A DNA stretch of 35,311 nucleotides from Bacteroidales bacterium (GCA_024400195.1 JAKSNC010000021.1:1-35311); one strand, 5' to 3'; shown: positions 26,258 through 35,202, counted from the stretch's first letter. Notes: generated by a model not told the origin, from the letters alone. Translations and numbers: made by a program.

Positions 26258-27205
26258 ATGACACACATTTACACTGTCGGAATAGACATCGGAGGCACCA
26301 ACACCGACATGGGCCTCATCAGGGACGACGGCACCATCATCGCACGCCGCAACATACCAACGAACCGCTACACAGACTTCGCGCTTTACGTGAAGGACAT
26401 GATGCACGAAATCGACGATATGGTAAGCGCCAACGGTGTCTGTATTGACGGAATCGGCATCGGGGCGCCAAACGGCAACTTCTATACGGGTTGTGTCGAT
26501 AACGCGCCGAACCTCACCATCAAAGGCGTTCTGAATTTTCAGAAAGAGATTGCAAAGTACCGTTCCGAGCCTGTAGTACTAAGCAACGACGCCAACGCTG
26601 CGGCCTACGGCGAGATGATTTACGGCGGAGCGAAAGACTTGAACAACTTCATCATGTTCACGCTCGGGACGGGTGTCGGCAGCGGCATCGTCATCGACGG
26701 CGTTCTCGTTCACGGCAAGACGGGCTGTGCCGGCGAACTCGGGCACAACATACTCATTCCGGGAGGTCGTCAGTGCAGTTGCGGACGCAAAGGCTGTTTA
26801 GAGACCTACACATCGGCACGCGGCATCGTTCAGACATTCTGCGAGTTAAGGGCATCCGGTCTCACCTCTTCCATCACCGTAGCCGATGCAGAGGTCACGA
26901 GCAAGATGATCGGCGACGCTGCCAATGCCGGCGACGAGGTGGCACTGAAATGTTACGATATGACAGCGCACTATCTCGGCATCGCCATGGCCAACGCCGT
27001 CACATTCTCGTCACCGCAGGCCATATTCCTAATGGGCGGCCCTACAAAGGTCGGACGCCCGCTGCTCCTTCCGCTGCGCAAATACTTCAATGAATACATC
27101 CTCAACATCTTCCAGGGCAGTTGCGAGATACGTATGTCTGAATTGGCCACCAACGAAGTAGCCATTCTCGGTGCCGCCGCCCTCGTGAAGTTGAAAATCA
27201 AATAA
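26258..27205 (+). CDS. ROK family sugar kinase (glucokinase-like)
   Basis: 315 residues, the normal length for ROK kinases. It has the N-terminal phosphate-binding DIGGTNTDMG (about 9-18), the catalytic Asp in LSNDANAAAYGE, the second phosphate loop FTLGTGVGSG, and the zinc-binding ROK signature GHNILIPGGRQCSCGRKGCLE with His and three Cys. No N-terminal helix-turn-helix is present, so it is an enzyme and not a NagC/XylR-type repressor. It would phosphorylate a hexose in the cytoplasm (glucose, mannose or an amino sugar; the sequence does not decide which). Only 8 nt separate it from the GH92 mannosidase, which makes mannose a reasonable guess. Confidence 0.9.
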   Translation: MTHIYTVGIDIGGTNTDMGLIRDDGTIIARRNIPTNRYTDFALYVKDMMHEIDDMVSANGVCIDGIGIGAPNGNFYTGCVDNAPNLTIKGVLNFQKEIAKYRSEPVVLSNDANAAAYGEMIYGGAKDLNNFIMFTLGTGVGSGIVIDGVLVHGKTGCAGELGHNILIPGGRQCSCGRKGCLETYTSARGIVQTFCELRASGLTSSITVADAEVTSKMIGDAANAGDEVALKCYDMTAHYLGIAMANAVTFSSPQAIFLMGGPTKVGRPLLLPLRKYFNEYILNIFQGSCEIRMSELATNEVAILGAAALVKLKIK

Positions 27206-27213
27206 CCTACATT

Positions 27214-30126
27214 ATGAAGAAGACAACTATCCTGCTCGCTGTCGTCCTGCTGATGTTAGCGAGTTGTCGGCGTCCGCTGACGTCGTACGTCAACCCGTTT
27301 GTGGGAACCGGAGCTCACGGCCACACATTCCCCGGCGCCATCGTTCCCTTTGGAGCCGTACAACTCAGTCCAGACACACGCTTGGACGGATGGGACGGCT
27401 GCTCAGGCTATCATTACGATGATGACGTTATTTACGGATTTTCACACACCCACCTCAGCGGCACAGGCTGCTCCGACTACGGCGACATACTCGTGATGCC
27501 ATTCGTCGGCACCGGCTCGCCTATCAACACGAAATACTGCTCGCGTTTCTCACATTCCGACGAAACAGCTTCACCGGGATATTATTCTGTGAAACTCTCA
27601 AACGGTGTCTTCGCCGAGATGACGACCACATCACACGTAGGCAGCCACCGCTATACCTTCCCCGACGACGGACAGCGGCACGGCATCGTCATCGACCTCG
27701 CACACCGCGACATCGTTCTTGACAGTTATATTAAAGCCATTGATAACCAAGAAATTGTCGGAAGTCGCATTTCAAGAGCCTGGAACGAAAATCAGCATAT
27801 TTATTTCGATATGAAGTTCTCGTCTCCGCTTAAAACTATTGAACTCTATCGCGATTCCACCCTTATGACAAATACCGCCGACCTTCAAGGCGGTCACATC
27901 AAGGCCGTCGTCTATTTTGACGACAACGTGAAACAAGTCGTTGTCAACGTGAGTATCTCCGCCGTCGATATCGAAGGCGCACAGGCAAACATGACCGAAA
28001 TCCCTAATTTCGATTTCGACAAAGTGAAAAAAAATGCCGACAAAATATGGAACAAAGAATTGGGCAAAATTGAAGTCAAAGGCAGTGAAGACGACATGCG
28101 CAAATTCTACACCGCTCTGTATCACTGTTTTACGGCTCCGTATGAGTATTCCGACGTTGACAAACGCTACCGCGGTCAAGATGGAGAAATCCACCGCGAC
28201 GACAACCATAAAGTATATACCGTCTTCTCGCTGTGGGACACCTACCGCGCACTTCATCCTCTTTTAAACATCATCGACCGCGAACGCACCAACGACTTCC
28301 TCAACACCTTCCTCCTCGCTTACGAACAAGGCGGACAGCTGCCGGTGTGGGAACTGTCGGCGTTTGAAACGTGGTGCATGATTGGCTATCACTCCGTTCC
28401 GGTGATTTTGGACGCCTCCCGCAAAGGCATAGGCGATTTCGACAAACATGAGATGCTCAAAGCCATGGTAGCATCAGCCGAATTGCCTAAGTTAGGCAGA
28501 CCGGAATTTGAACAATACGAATACATTCCGGCCGACAAGGAACACGAATCGGTGTCTAAGTCATTAGAATACTGCTTCGACGACTGGTGCATCGCCGAGT
28601 TCGCAAAAAATTTGGGCGAGACGGAAACAGCGAACCGCTTCTATCACCGCAGCCAATTCTATAAAAACCTCATTGATGCCGACGGTTTCGCTCATCCGAG
28701 AAGCAACGGCGGATTCATCTATCCTTTCTCCCCGGGCGAAGTCAACAATCACTACACTGAGGCCAACTCATGGCAGTATTCGACCTACGTTCCACACGAC
28801 TTCGAACATTACATTGAGTTAGCTGGCGGTGCCGAACACGTCGGACAAATGCTTGATTCACTGTTCTTTGGCAAAAACGAGATGAGCGGACGACCACAAG
28901 CCGACCTGACAGGCATCATGGGCAACTACGCTCACGGCAACGAGCCCGGACATCACGCACCGTATATGTACAACTACATCGGACAGCCTGAAAAGACACA
29001 GAACGTTGTGCGACGTATCTTGATGGAACAATATACCGACGCACCCGACGGATTATGCGGCAATGAAGACTGCGGACAGATGTCGGCGTGGTACGTGATG
29101 AGCGCGATGGGATTCTACGCCGTCGCACCAGGCAGTAACAGCTACGACATCGGCTCGCCAATATTCGACGAAGTGAAGATTCATCTCGAAAACGGAAAGA
29201 CATTCACACTGATTTGCAAAAATCAAAGCAAAGAAAATCCTTATATTCAATCAATTACAGGTAGTAAAACGACTGACGAAATACTTTCCGAAGGAATCAC
29301 TTACGACATGATTTCCAACGGCGAGACAATAAAGATTGAGATGGGCCCGCAACCAAGAACGTCTGAAAACATCACGATACGCAAAGCCGTTTCCGTGCCG
29401 GCGTCGCTGACTTTGGCACCCGTCTTCGAGCCTAACGGGCAGGTCTTCCACGACAAATTCTCCGTGCAAATCCTCAACGCTCATCCGCAAAATGACGAAT
29501 CAGGCGAGATTTTCTACAGCACTTCCGATGACGATTTCAATAGCATCAACAGATACTCCGAGCCTATCGACATCACCAAAACAACGACATTCAGAGCTTG
29601 GGCCGAACATCCGACGTTTGGCAGAAGTTCAGTCGTCGAAGCTGTTTTTCACAAGTTTGTGCAAGACAAAACGGTGAAAATCAACGGACAATACAATCCG
29701 CAATATACAGCCGGCGGTGATGAAGGCCTGATTGACGGACTTCGCGGCTACGTAAATTGGCGTTTGGGCGGCTGGCAAGGCTATCAGTCGCAGGATTTCG
29801 AAGCCGTCGTCGATTTGAAGTCTGTAAAAAAGATTTCCGAGGTGTCGGTCGGCTTCTTGGAAGACATCCGCGCGTGGATTTGGTTCCCGACAATGTTGGC
29901 TGTGGAAGTATCCATTGACGGCAAGAAGTTTATACCTTTCGGCGAATATAAGAACCTTCGCCCCGACAACGACTACACGGTCAAGGCGGAGGACTTCACA
30001 GTGAACGGGAAGACTTCGGCCCGTTATGTACGCGTGCATGCGACAAACTACGGCGTGCTTCCGGCATGGCACCTCGGAGCCGGCGGCGATGCCTACATCT
30101 TCGTTGACGAAATCATTGTAAAATAA
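27214..30126 (+). CDS. GH92 family alpha-mannosidase lipoprotein
   Basis: 970 residues. A lipoprotein signal is seen (LLMLASC, lipid on Cys18), so it is membrane-anchored, probably surface or periplasmic. The GH92 hallmark VNPFVGTGAHGHTFPGA occurs at about 27-44, then SGYHYDD, FSHTHLSGTGC, WDTYRALHPL, HGNEPGHHAPYMYN and GNEDCGQMSAWYVMSAMGFY. The Glu of GNEP and the GNEDCGQ region hold the calcium-dependent catalytic residues of the family. After about residue 760 there is a CHB_HEX_C-like beta domain and a C-terminal F5/8-type C (discoidin-like) carbohydrate-binding domain (GWQGYQSQDFEAVVDL, ARYVRVHATNYG). GH92 enzymes trim mannose from N-glycans or mannans. Probably cotranscribed with the ROK kinase. 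Confidence 0.94.
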   Translation: MKKTTILLAVVLLMLASCRRPLTSYVNPFVGTGAHGHTFPGAIVPFGAVQLSPDTRLDGWDGCSGYHYDDDVIYGFSHTHLSGTGCSDYGDILVMPFVGTGSPINTKYCSRFSHSDETASPGYYSVKLSNGVFAEMTTTSHVGSHRYTFPDDGQRHGIVIDLAHRDIVLDSYIKAIDNQEIVGSRISRAWNENQHIYFDMKFSSPLKTIELYRDSTLMTNTADLQGGHIKAVVYFDDNVKQVVVNVSISAVDIEGAQANMTEIPNFDFDKVKKNADKIWNKELGKIEVKGSEDDMRKFYTALYHCFTAPYEYSDVDKRYRGQDGEIHRDDNHKVYTVFSLWDTYRALHPLLNIIDRERTNDFLNTFLLAYEQGGQLPVWELSAFETWCMIGYHSVPVILDASRKGIGDFDKHEMLKAMVASAELPKLGRPEFEQYEYIPADKEHESVSKSLEYCFDDWCIAEFAKNLGETETANRFYHRSQFYKNLIDADGFAHPRSNGGFIYPFSPGEVNNHYTEANSWQYSTYVPHDFEHYIELAGGAEHVGQMLDSLFFGKNEMSGRPQADLTGIMGNYAHGNEPGHHAPYMYNYIGQPEKTQNVVRRILMEQYTDAPDGLCGNEDCGQMSAWYVMSAMGFYAVAPGSNSYDIGSPIFDEVKIHLENGKTFTLICKNQSKENPYIQSITGSKTTDEILSEGITYDMISNGETIKIEMGPQPRTSENITIRKAVSVPASLTLAPVFEPNGQVFHDKFSVQILNAHPQNDESGEIFYSTSDDDFNSINRYSEPIDITKTTTFRAWAEHPTFGRSSVVEAVFHKFVQDKTVKINGQYNPQYTAGGDEGLIDGLRGYVNWRLGGWQGYQSQDFEAVVDLKSVKKISEVSVGFLEDIRAWIWFPTMLAVEVSIDGKKFIPFGEYKNLRPDNDYTVKAEDFTVNGKTSARYVRVHATNYGVLPAWHLGAGGDAYIFVDEIIVK

Positions 30127-30158
30127 CGAGATAAGGTCAATAAATCCTTCATCTGATT

Positions 30159-30194
30159 AAAAAAGTGAGTTCATCGTATAGAACTCACTTTTTT
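30159..30194. terminator. Bidirectional terminator between convergent genes
   Basis: AAAAAAGTGAGTTC (30159-30172) pairs perfectly with GAACTCACTTTTTT (30181-30194), loop of 8 nt. The A run and T run give a U tract in both directions, so it can end both the GH92 and the M23 transcripts. It overlaps the TGA and last codons of the M23 gene. Confidence 0.88.
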
Positions 30195-31903
30195 GATGTC
30201 CCATAGTAATAAACTATGGCATTGACTTCGGTCGTATTTCCCACATTATCAGACACTTCACAACACAAAGTGTTCTTTCCGCGCTTCAAATGAGAATCGA
30301 TATTGTAGATTAGGATGTTGTTCTTTGCGTCGTATTCAGCTAAGACCCATTCACCATTGATTGTCAATGAGTATTTACCTATTCCAGTCTCCAAATCCCT
30401 GATTTCGACTTTCAACTGTGTCAGAGATGAGACATCATCCCTGTCTTTAAAATTAATGAGTTTCACACAAGGCGAAATTGAATCAACGGCCAAGACGAAA
30501 GTCCCGAGAGTGCGCACTTTCGCCTCAACAACGCCATCAACGAGTTTTCCTCCCTGAGAAACGAAAACGCTGTCCTTTCCAAGAGAAGCAACATAAAGGC
30601 GTTTTTCGTTTTCGAACTCAGTCTTTGGACGAAGACGCAAGGTGATCGCCTTCTGAACTGGGATTTCCGTCCATCCGAAACGATAGGCGTATTCTGAAGC
30701 GATACCCGACATGGTACTCTTTCCCGTTTTCAAAAACACGTCCCTGTAAAACGCGCCATCAGGAACGGACGCGCCGAATCCATCTGCAAAAGATATTTCC
30801 CTGCCTTTGTTTCCAGAAACTTCATAGTAACTTCTATCGATATTTCTATACCTAAGATATTCAGGCTCAGGGCTTCCGACGACACGGAAAGCCAATTCCG
30901 AGACATTGCCGGCAAAATCCTCAACGATGTATTTCATCGCGACGGTATCACCTTCATCGACAAAAAGAGTGCCTTTTTTCTCGCCATAAATACTAAGAAT
31001 GTTGTAAGGATCGACCTCCGACCTGACATAACGCTCTCCTTTGCGAATCCACCGCGAATAATCTATCAGACTATTGATATAACGCGTCTCCGAGTATGAA
31101 TAGCTATCGCAAGACATACTGAATATCAACGAGTCGTCAGCATAAAGCTTGATATTGTAAACACCGTTTTTGTTAGGAACTCCATTTGCGCGGTCGGTAG
31201 CCGCGATGCCGAAAGCCACATTTCCCCTGACGTTGATGACGTCATCCTTCAGAAAGAACTGATTTTTAGCCTTGACGACATTGAAATAGACAGCACTGTC
31301 GCTGTTTGCTGCGAAACTACGTCTGTCGAGAGGATAAACGGCAAGTCCGCTGATGTCGGGGCGCACCACATCTTCGACTTTCACGCCGAAATAAAAAGGA
31401 TTGACAGGATTCTGCGAGTCGGAATAACGCAGTTCGTAATGCAGATGCGGGCCGCCCGAACCGCCGCTGTTTCCCGACAGACCTATCAAATCGCCTTCTT
31501 TTACAGGGATTTCATCTTTCTCAAGGTAGATGGTCTGGGCGAAAGACTTCGTCTCATACTGCTTCGTCTCGACAAAATCGCCGATGGTTTTGTTAAAGGC
31601 CGAAAGATGTGCATAAACAGACATAAAGCCATCATTATGAGTGATATAGACAACCTTGCCATAGCCGTATGGAGACACTCCTATACGACTGACATAGCCA
31701 TCAGCCACGGCGAAGACCTTCTTGCCTTCCACGCCGTCGGTACGGACATCAAGACCGCCATGAAACGCGTTGGAACGAAGCTCGCCAAAAGTGGCAGACA
31801 GCGTTATCGGATAATCAACGGGATTAGGATACTGCGGAAACTGCTCCTGCGCGAAAACGCCAAGACCCGCAAAGAGAAACAAAGTCAAAAAGGAATGACG
31901 CAT
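30185..31903 (-). CDS. M23 (LytM-type) metallopeptidase
   Basis: 572 residues from the ATG at 31903. The frame extends to a TTG at 31921, but that would place the start almost at the predicted transcription start, and the ATG gives a clean signal peptide (MRHSFLTLFLFAGLGVFAQ). Zinc ligands are visible: His48 and Asp52 in AFHGGLD, His155 in GPHLHYE; His99 in VYAHLS and His153 complete the LytM site. The M23 domain covers about 35-175. The remaining ~400 residues are beta-rich, with Ig-like segments (SISPCVKLINFKDRDDVSS, VSDNVGNTTEVNAIVYYY). It is a predicted periplasmic peptidoglycan endopeptidase. The neighbouring NamZ-like gene upstream on the same strand also points to wall turnover. Confidence 0.9.
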   Translation of the reverse strand: MRHSFLTLFLFAGLGVFAQEQFPQYPNPVDYPITLSATFGELRSNAFHGGLDVRTDGVEGKKVFAVADGYVSRIGVSPYGYGKVVYITHNDGFMSVYAHLSAFNKTIGDFVETKQYETKSFAQTIYLEKDEIPVKEGDLIGLSGNSGGSGGPHLHYELRYSDSQNPVNPFYFGVKVEDVVRPDISGLAVYPLDRRSFAANSDSAVYFNVVKAKNQFFLKDDVINVRGNVAFGIAATDRANGVPNKNGVYNIKLYADDSLIFSMSCDSYSYSETRYINSLIDYSRWIRKGERYVRSEVDPYNILSIYGEKKGTLFVDEGDTVAMKYIVEDFAGNVSELAFRVVGSPEPEYLRYRNIDRSYYEVSGNKGREISFADGFGASVPDGAFYRDVFLKTGKSTMSGIASEYAYRFGWTEIPVQKAITLRLRPKTEFENEKRLYVASLGKDSVFVSQGGKLVDGVVEAKVRTLGTFVLAVDSISPCVKLINFKDRDDVSSLTQLKVEIRDLETGIGKYSLTINGEWVLAEYDAKNNILIYNIDSHLKRGKNTLCCEVSDNVGNTTEVNAIVYYYGTSKK

Positions 31904-31929
31904 AAAATTACTGCTTTTCAATATCGCGG

Positions 31930-31937
31930 CAAAGGTA
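31930..31937 (-). promoter_or_regulatory. -7 element for the M23 peptidase gene
   Basis: The minus strand reads TACCTTTG (TAnnTTTG), 26 nt upstream of the ATG at 31903. It lies between that gene and the repeat array at 31954-32105, which occupies the -33 region and beyond. Confidence 0.55.
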
Positions 31938-31953
31938 AGGATTTTTTTCAGAA

Positions 31954-32105
31954 GTCGAGGGTCGAGAGGTTTGAAAGGTTTGAGAGGTTTGAAAGGTTTG
32001 AGAAGTTAAGAAGTTCTGACGTTCTGAAGTCAAAAGGTCTAAAAGTCAAAAAGTCAAAAGGTCAAAAAGTCCAAAGCTAATGGCTAACGGCTAACGGCTC
32101 GCAGC
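31954..32105. repeat. Degenerate 7-9 bp tandem array, cores GTTTGAAAG / GTCAAAAG / GCTAACG
   Basis: On the plus strand: GTCGAGG units, then 9-mers alternating GTTTGAAAG and GTTTGAGAG, then 8-mers (GTTCTGAC, GTCAAAAG, GTCTAAAA, GTCAAAAA), then 7-mers GCTAATG, GCTAACG, GCTAACG. The middle section shares its 8-mers with the array at 9167-9280. It fills the space between the stop of the NamZ-like gene and the -7 element of the M23 gene, and runs up to the base next to that stop codon. Confidence 0.85.
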
Positions 32106-33290
32106 TCAATAAATCAAATATTTCTCTCTGATTCGCAAATAGATATTGATTTTCGGCTGCCACGAGGCGCGTATCTCATCTTCCGAAAGTCCTTGTTCTA
32201 TTTGCTGTTGCAGCTCTTTTGTGCCGGCGAGTTTCACGAAAAACTTATTAAAAAAAGGTATCGTATCTTTCAATTGATTATACGAGTCAATCAGCCATTC
32301 GAGATGAATATGCGCCTTGTTTTGGCCAAAATCTTCAGCAAAACCGACGAGATTTTCACCTCTGCAAGTCTTGTCGGCGAGAAGCGGTTTCGCGTGTCCT
32401 TTGGAAGTCGTCGGGGTGAATACGAAGTCGCCGTTCAAGAGCGGGTGTCCGAAACGGGTGAACGGTCTGTCGGTTCCGCGCCCGACGCTGACGCATGTTC
32501 CTTCAAAGAAACACAGCGAAGGATAGAGATAGACGGCCTGCCAGTCGCGAAGATTGGGCGAGGGCGCGGATGAGAGTCGGTAAATGGCGTTTCTGTCGTA
32601 ACTGCTCATCGGGACGACGGTCAAATCGCAACGCACGCCATTCTTCATCCAACCTTCGCCATTGACCATCTCGGCATACTCCCCTATCGTCAAGCCGTAA
32701 ACGACCGGCACACAATGAAGACCGACAAACGATGCGTTTTCTTCTTCAAGCACAGGCCCGTCAACATAAAAACCGTTCGGATTCGGCCTGTCAAGCACGA
32801 TGACGGGGACATCATTTTCGGCAGCAGCCTCCATAACATAAGTCAATGTCGAAATATAAGTGTAAAAACGAGTTCCTACATCTTGTAAATCAAACAGAAC
32901 GATATCTACATCCGATAGTTGTTCAGCCGTAGGCTTCTTATTGTTTCCGTAAAGTGAAACCAACTTCAAACCCGTCTTCGCATCGACATCATCGTTTATG
33001 ACGGCACCTTCATCAGCAGTGCCACGAAATCCGTGTTCTGGAGAAAAAATCTTTTTAATATTGATATTCAACGATATAAGAGTATCAACAAGATGAACGT
33101 CGCCAATCATTCCGGTGTGGTTAGTCACGACGGCGACATTTTTCTCTTTCAGAAGATCCAAATAAAGATTCATTCTCGCGGCTCCGATACCTGCATCCGT
33201 GTCATCAAGAAGCCGCCTCGCTCCGATGTCCTGAGCACAGACAAGCCCGCACGAAAATGTCAAAAACAAAAATAAAAAGATATTGCGCAT
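32106..33290 (-). CDS. namZ: NamZ-like exo-beta-N-acetylmuramidase (DUF1343)
   Basis: 394 residues, full length for the family. Signal peptide about 1-19 (ends GLVCAQ). The family core is plain: VAVVTNHTGMIGD, IFSPEHGFRG, VSLYGNNKKP, DIVLFDLQDVGTRFYTYISTL, VIVLDRPNPNGFYVDGPVLE, PVVYGLTIGEYAEMVNGE, SAPSPNLRDWQAVYLYPSLCFFEGTCVSVGRGTDRPF. DUF1343 proteins have been characterised as NamZ, which releases MurNAc from the non-reducing end of peptidoglycan fragments (GH171). A periplasmic or exported enzyme of wall recycling is expected. No MurNAc uptake or MurQ/MurK genes are in the window. It is divergent from the FtsX permease gene and followed by a repeat array and the M23 gene. Confidence 0.9.
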   Translation of the reverse strand: MRNIFLFLFLTFSCGLVCAQDIGARRLLDDTDAGIGAARMNLYLDLLKEKNVAVVTNHTGMIGDVHLVDTLISLNINIKKIFSPEHGFRGTADEGAVINDDVDAKTGLKLVSLYGNNKKPTAEQLSDVDIVLFDLQDVGTRFYTYISTLTYVMEAAAENDVPVIVLDRPNPNGFYVDGPVLEEENASFVGLHCVPVVYGLTIGEYAEMVNGEGWMKNGVRCDLTVVPMSSYDRNAIYRLSSAPSPNLRDWQAVYLYPSLCFFEGTCVSVGRGTDRPFTRFGHPLLNGDFVFTPTTSKGHAKPLLADKTCRGENLVGFAEDFGQNKAHIHLEWLIDSYNQLKDTIPFFNKFFVKLAGTKELQQQIEQGLSEDEIRASWQPKINIYLRIREKYLIY

Positions 33291-33312
33291 ATAGTTAAAA
33301 TGATTACTTTTG
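33282..33312 (+). promoter_or_regulatory. Promoter of the FtsX-type permease gene
   Basis: ATTG at 33282-33285 and TACTTTTG at 33305-33312 (TAnnTTTG) have a 19-nt spacer. The -33 half overlaps the first codons of the divergent NamZ-like gene. The leader to the ATG at 33329 would be only about 10 nt. Confidence 0.6.
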
Positions 33313-33328
33313 CAATATTAAGAAAAAT

Positions 33329-34552
33329 ATGAAAACTGCGTCGTTCATAGCGTCAAGAATTTTTTCGATGTCGAAGGAAAGCCTTTCTTCGACCGTCATG
33401 CGCCTTGCTATAACGAGCGTCGCACTCGGCGTGACCGTCATGATAATCTCGATAGCCGTCGTCATCGGATTCAAGCATCAGATTCGCGATAAAGTCATAG
33501 GATTCATCGCCCCGCTTCACGTCCAAGCTTTCAACCAAAACGAGTCGATGGAGGAAACACCGTTCACATTCGACAGCACCTTGAACGCGCGTCTCTCGTC
33601 GATAAGCGGCATCAGCGATTTTCAACCGTCGGCCCACAAAGTGGGAATGATTAAGACCGACGACGAGATTCAGGGCGTCGTTTTAAAGGGCGTGGGCAAA
33701 GATTACAACTGGAAATACATCTCCGGCAACATCATCGGCGGCGAAATTCCCGTTTACAACGACTCGGTGAGGTCAACCGACATACTCGTTTCGAAAATCA
33801 CAGCCGACAAGATGAAGCTCAATGTAGGAGACGCGGTACGTATGTGGTTCATAGACAATGATATGCAGTTGCGCGGACGCAGATTCACCGTCAGCGGCAT
33901 CTACGCGACAGGACTGAAGGAATGCGACGAGCGTTTCGTCTATTGCGACATAAGCCAGATAAAAAGGCTCAACAACTGGAATGACAATCAGGTCGGACAT
34001 ATCGAGATATGGTTGGACGACGGTGAGGATATACAGGCCGTGAACAGCCGCCTGTACTATGCCGTGCCGCCGGAACTCGTGTCGTACACCGCCATGCAGT
34101 CGTATCCGCATATTTTCGACTGGCTGAATCTTCTTGACATGAACGTCGTCATAATCATCGCACTGATGTTCCTCGTAGCAGGAATCACGATTGTGAGTAT
34201 GCTGCTGATAATCATACTTGAAAAGACTTCGACGATAGGTTTGTTGAAGGCTATGGGAGCAAGCAGCGGCCTTGTCAGACGAATTTTTATGCTGCGTTCG
34301 TGCCGTCTTCTCGGAATCGGAATGGCAGCCGGAAACGTACTCGGCATCGCCTTCTGCCTCTTCCAGAAATATACGCACTTCATCAGTCTGCCCGCCGAAT
34401 CATATTATCTCTCATCTGTTCCGATTGAAATGAACTGGCTGTACATCATAATTCTGAACATCATAATAATCGCCCTCTGGATTTTGATGCTTCTCATACC
34501 GATGATGATTATCAACAGAATAAATCCCTCTAAATCAATACGTTTTGAATGA
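33329..34552 (+). CDS. FtsX-like ABC permease, LolC/LolE type
   Basis: 407 residues. One N-terminal transmembrane helix (about 25-50, ITSVALGVTVMIISIAVVIGF), a periplasmic domain of about 215 residues, then three C-terminal helices (about 270-295, 328-345, 370-397). This is the MacB/FtsX topology, and SVALGVTVMIISIAVVIGFK plus the cytoplasmic segment LEKTSTIGLLKAMGAS fits lipoprotein-releasing LolC/E permeases. It would sit in the inner membrane and move lipoproteins or drive an envelope process, with an ATPase (LolD-like) encoded elsewhere. It overlaps the next gene by 4 nt (ATGA), so the two are translationally coupled. Confidence 0.85.
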   Translation: MKTASFIASRIFSMSKESLSSTVMRLAITSVALGVTVMIISIAVVIGFKHQIRDKVIGFIAPLHVQAFNQNESMEETPFTFDSTLNARLSSISGISDFQPSAHKVGMIKTDDEIQGVVLKGVGKDYNWKYISGNIIGGEIPVYNDSVRSTDILVSKITADKMKLNVGDAVRMWFIDNDMQLRGRRFTVSGIYATGLKECDERFVYCDISQIKRLNNWNDNQVGHIEIWLDDGEDIQAVNSRLYYAVPPELVSYTAMQSYPHIFDWLNLLDMNVVIIIALMFLVAGITIVSMLLIIILEKTSTIGLLKAMGASSGLVRRIFMLRSCRLLGIGMAAGNVLGIAFCLFQKYTHFISLPAESYYLSSVPIEMNWLYIIILNIIIIALWILMLLIPMMIINRINPSKSIRFE

Positions 34553-34968
34553 TGAACAATAAAAACATCCAACCTTTTGTCGGCTACGGCGACATACCTT
34601 TCGGGATAACGGCAGACGAAGTGGAGAAACTTTATGGCACGCCGACTCAGCGTGACGAGATTGACGCCGTCAACGACGAACTGTCGAAATGCATCTTTTT
34701 CGAATATACCGACGAGAACTTATCAATTTATTTTGAAGGCGAAGATTCGGTTGCGACGAGTTTCTCGACGACAGACGAAGACGCGACACTCTACGGTGAG
34801 AAGATTTTCTCGTTAGGCAAAAACGAGATAAAGGCACTTCTGAAAAAGAAAGGTTATACCGTCGAGGCGGACAGCGATTCTGATGAGGACTGCCTCATCT
34901 GCGACGACCTCATGCTTGACTTCTACTTTGAAGACGACGAGTTGGTGGAAGTGGTTTTCAGTGCATAG
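34549..34968 (+). CDS. Small acidic protein of unknown function
   Basis: 139 residues from the ATG at 34549, with a second ATG at 34552. The start overlaps the stop of the permease gene (ATGA), typical of coupled translation. It is strongly acidic, especially in the last third (EADSDSDEDCLICDDLMLDFYFEDDELVE). It has no signal peptide or membrane helix, so it is cytosolic. Motifs VGYGDIPFGITADEVEKLYGTP and SIYFEGEDSVATSFSTT are reminiscent of small conserved Bacteroidales proteins with an IPFGM(T/S)xxEVxxLLGxP pattern, but I do not recognise a characterised family. Immunity-like or regulatory roles are possible guesses only. No terminator separates it from the repeat region downstream. Confidence 0.8.
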   Translation: MMNNKNIQPFVGYGDIPFGITADEVEKLYGTPTQRDEIDAVNDELSKCIFFEYTDENLSIYFEGEDSVATSFSTTDEDATLYGEKIFSLGKNEIKALLKKKGYTVEADSDSDEDCLICDDLMLDFYFEDDELVEVVFSA

Positions 34969-34970
34969 AT

Positions 34971-35198
34971 ATTGTTCGACTCCCTGCGGTCGCTCACAAT
35001 GACGTGCAGCAATAGGAAAGACAAAACAGAGATTGTTCGACTCCCTGCGGTCGCTCACAATGACGGCGTCAATTGGGAGGACTAAACAGAGATTGTTCGA
35101 CTCCCTGCGGTCGCTCACAATGACGGCGTCAATTGGAAGGACTAAACAGAGATTGTTCGACTCCCTACGGTCGCTCACAATGACGGTGTCAATTGGTG
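34971..35198. repeat. Four tandem copies of a 60-bp repeat
   Basis: Copies start at 34971, 35032, 35092 and 35152 (spacing 61, 60, 60); the fourth is cut short. Each begins ATTGTTCGACTCCCTGCGG and contains TCGCTCACAATGACG. Copies 2 and 3 differ at one position by eye, and the first differs mostly in its second half. This is the intergenic TCGCTCACAATGACG-type repeat. Spurious reading frames through it on the minus strand are not genes. Confidence 0.92.
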
Positions 35199-35202
35199 GT
35201 AT

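Noticed and set aside
31439-32080. 213-codon plus-strand frame ending in a run of VERFERFERFERFE
   Set aside because: It is antisense to the M23 gene and then runs through the repeat array, which produces the repeated peptide.
34971-35198. CRISPR array at the window end
   Set aside because: The 60-bp units are directly contiguous and similar over their full length, so there are no unique spacers.
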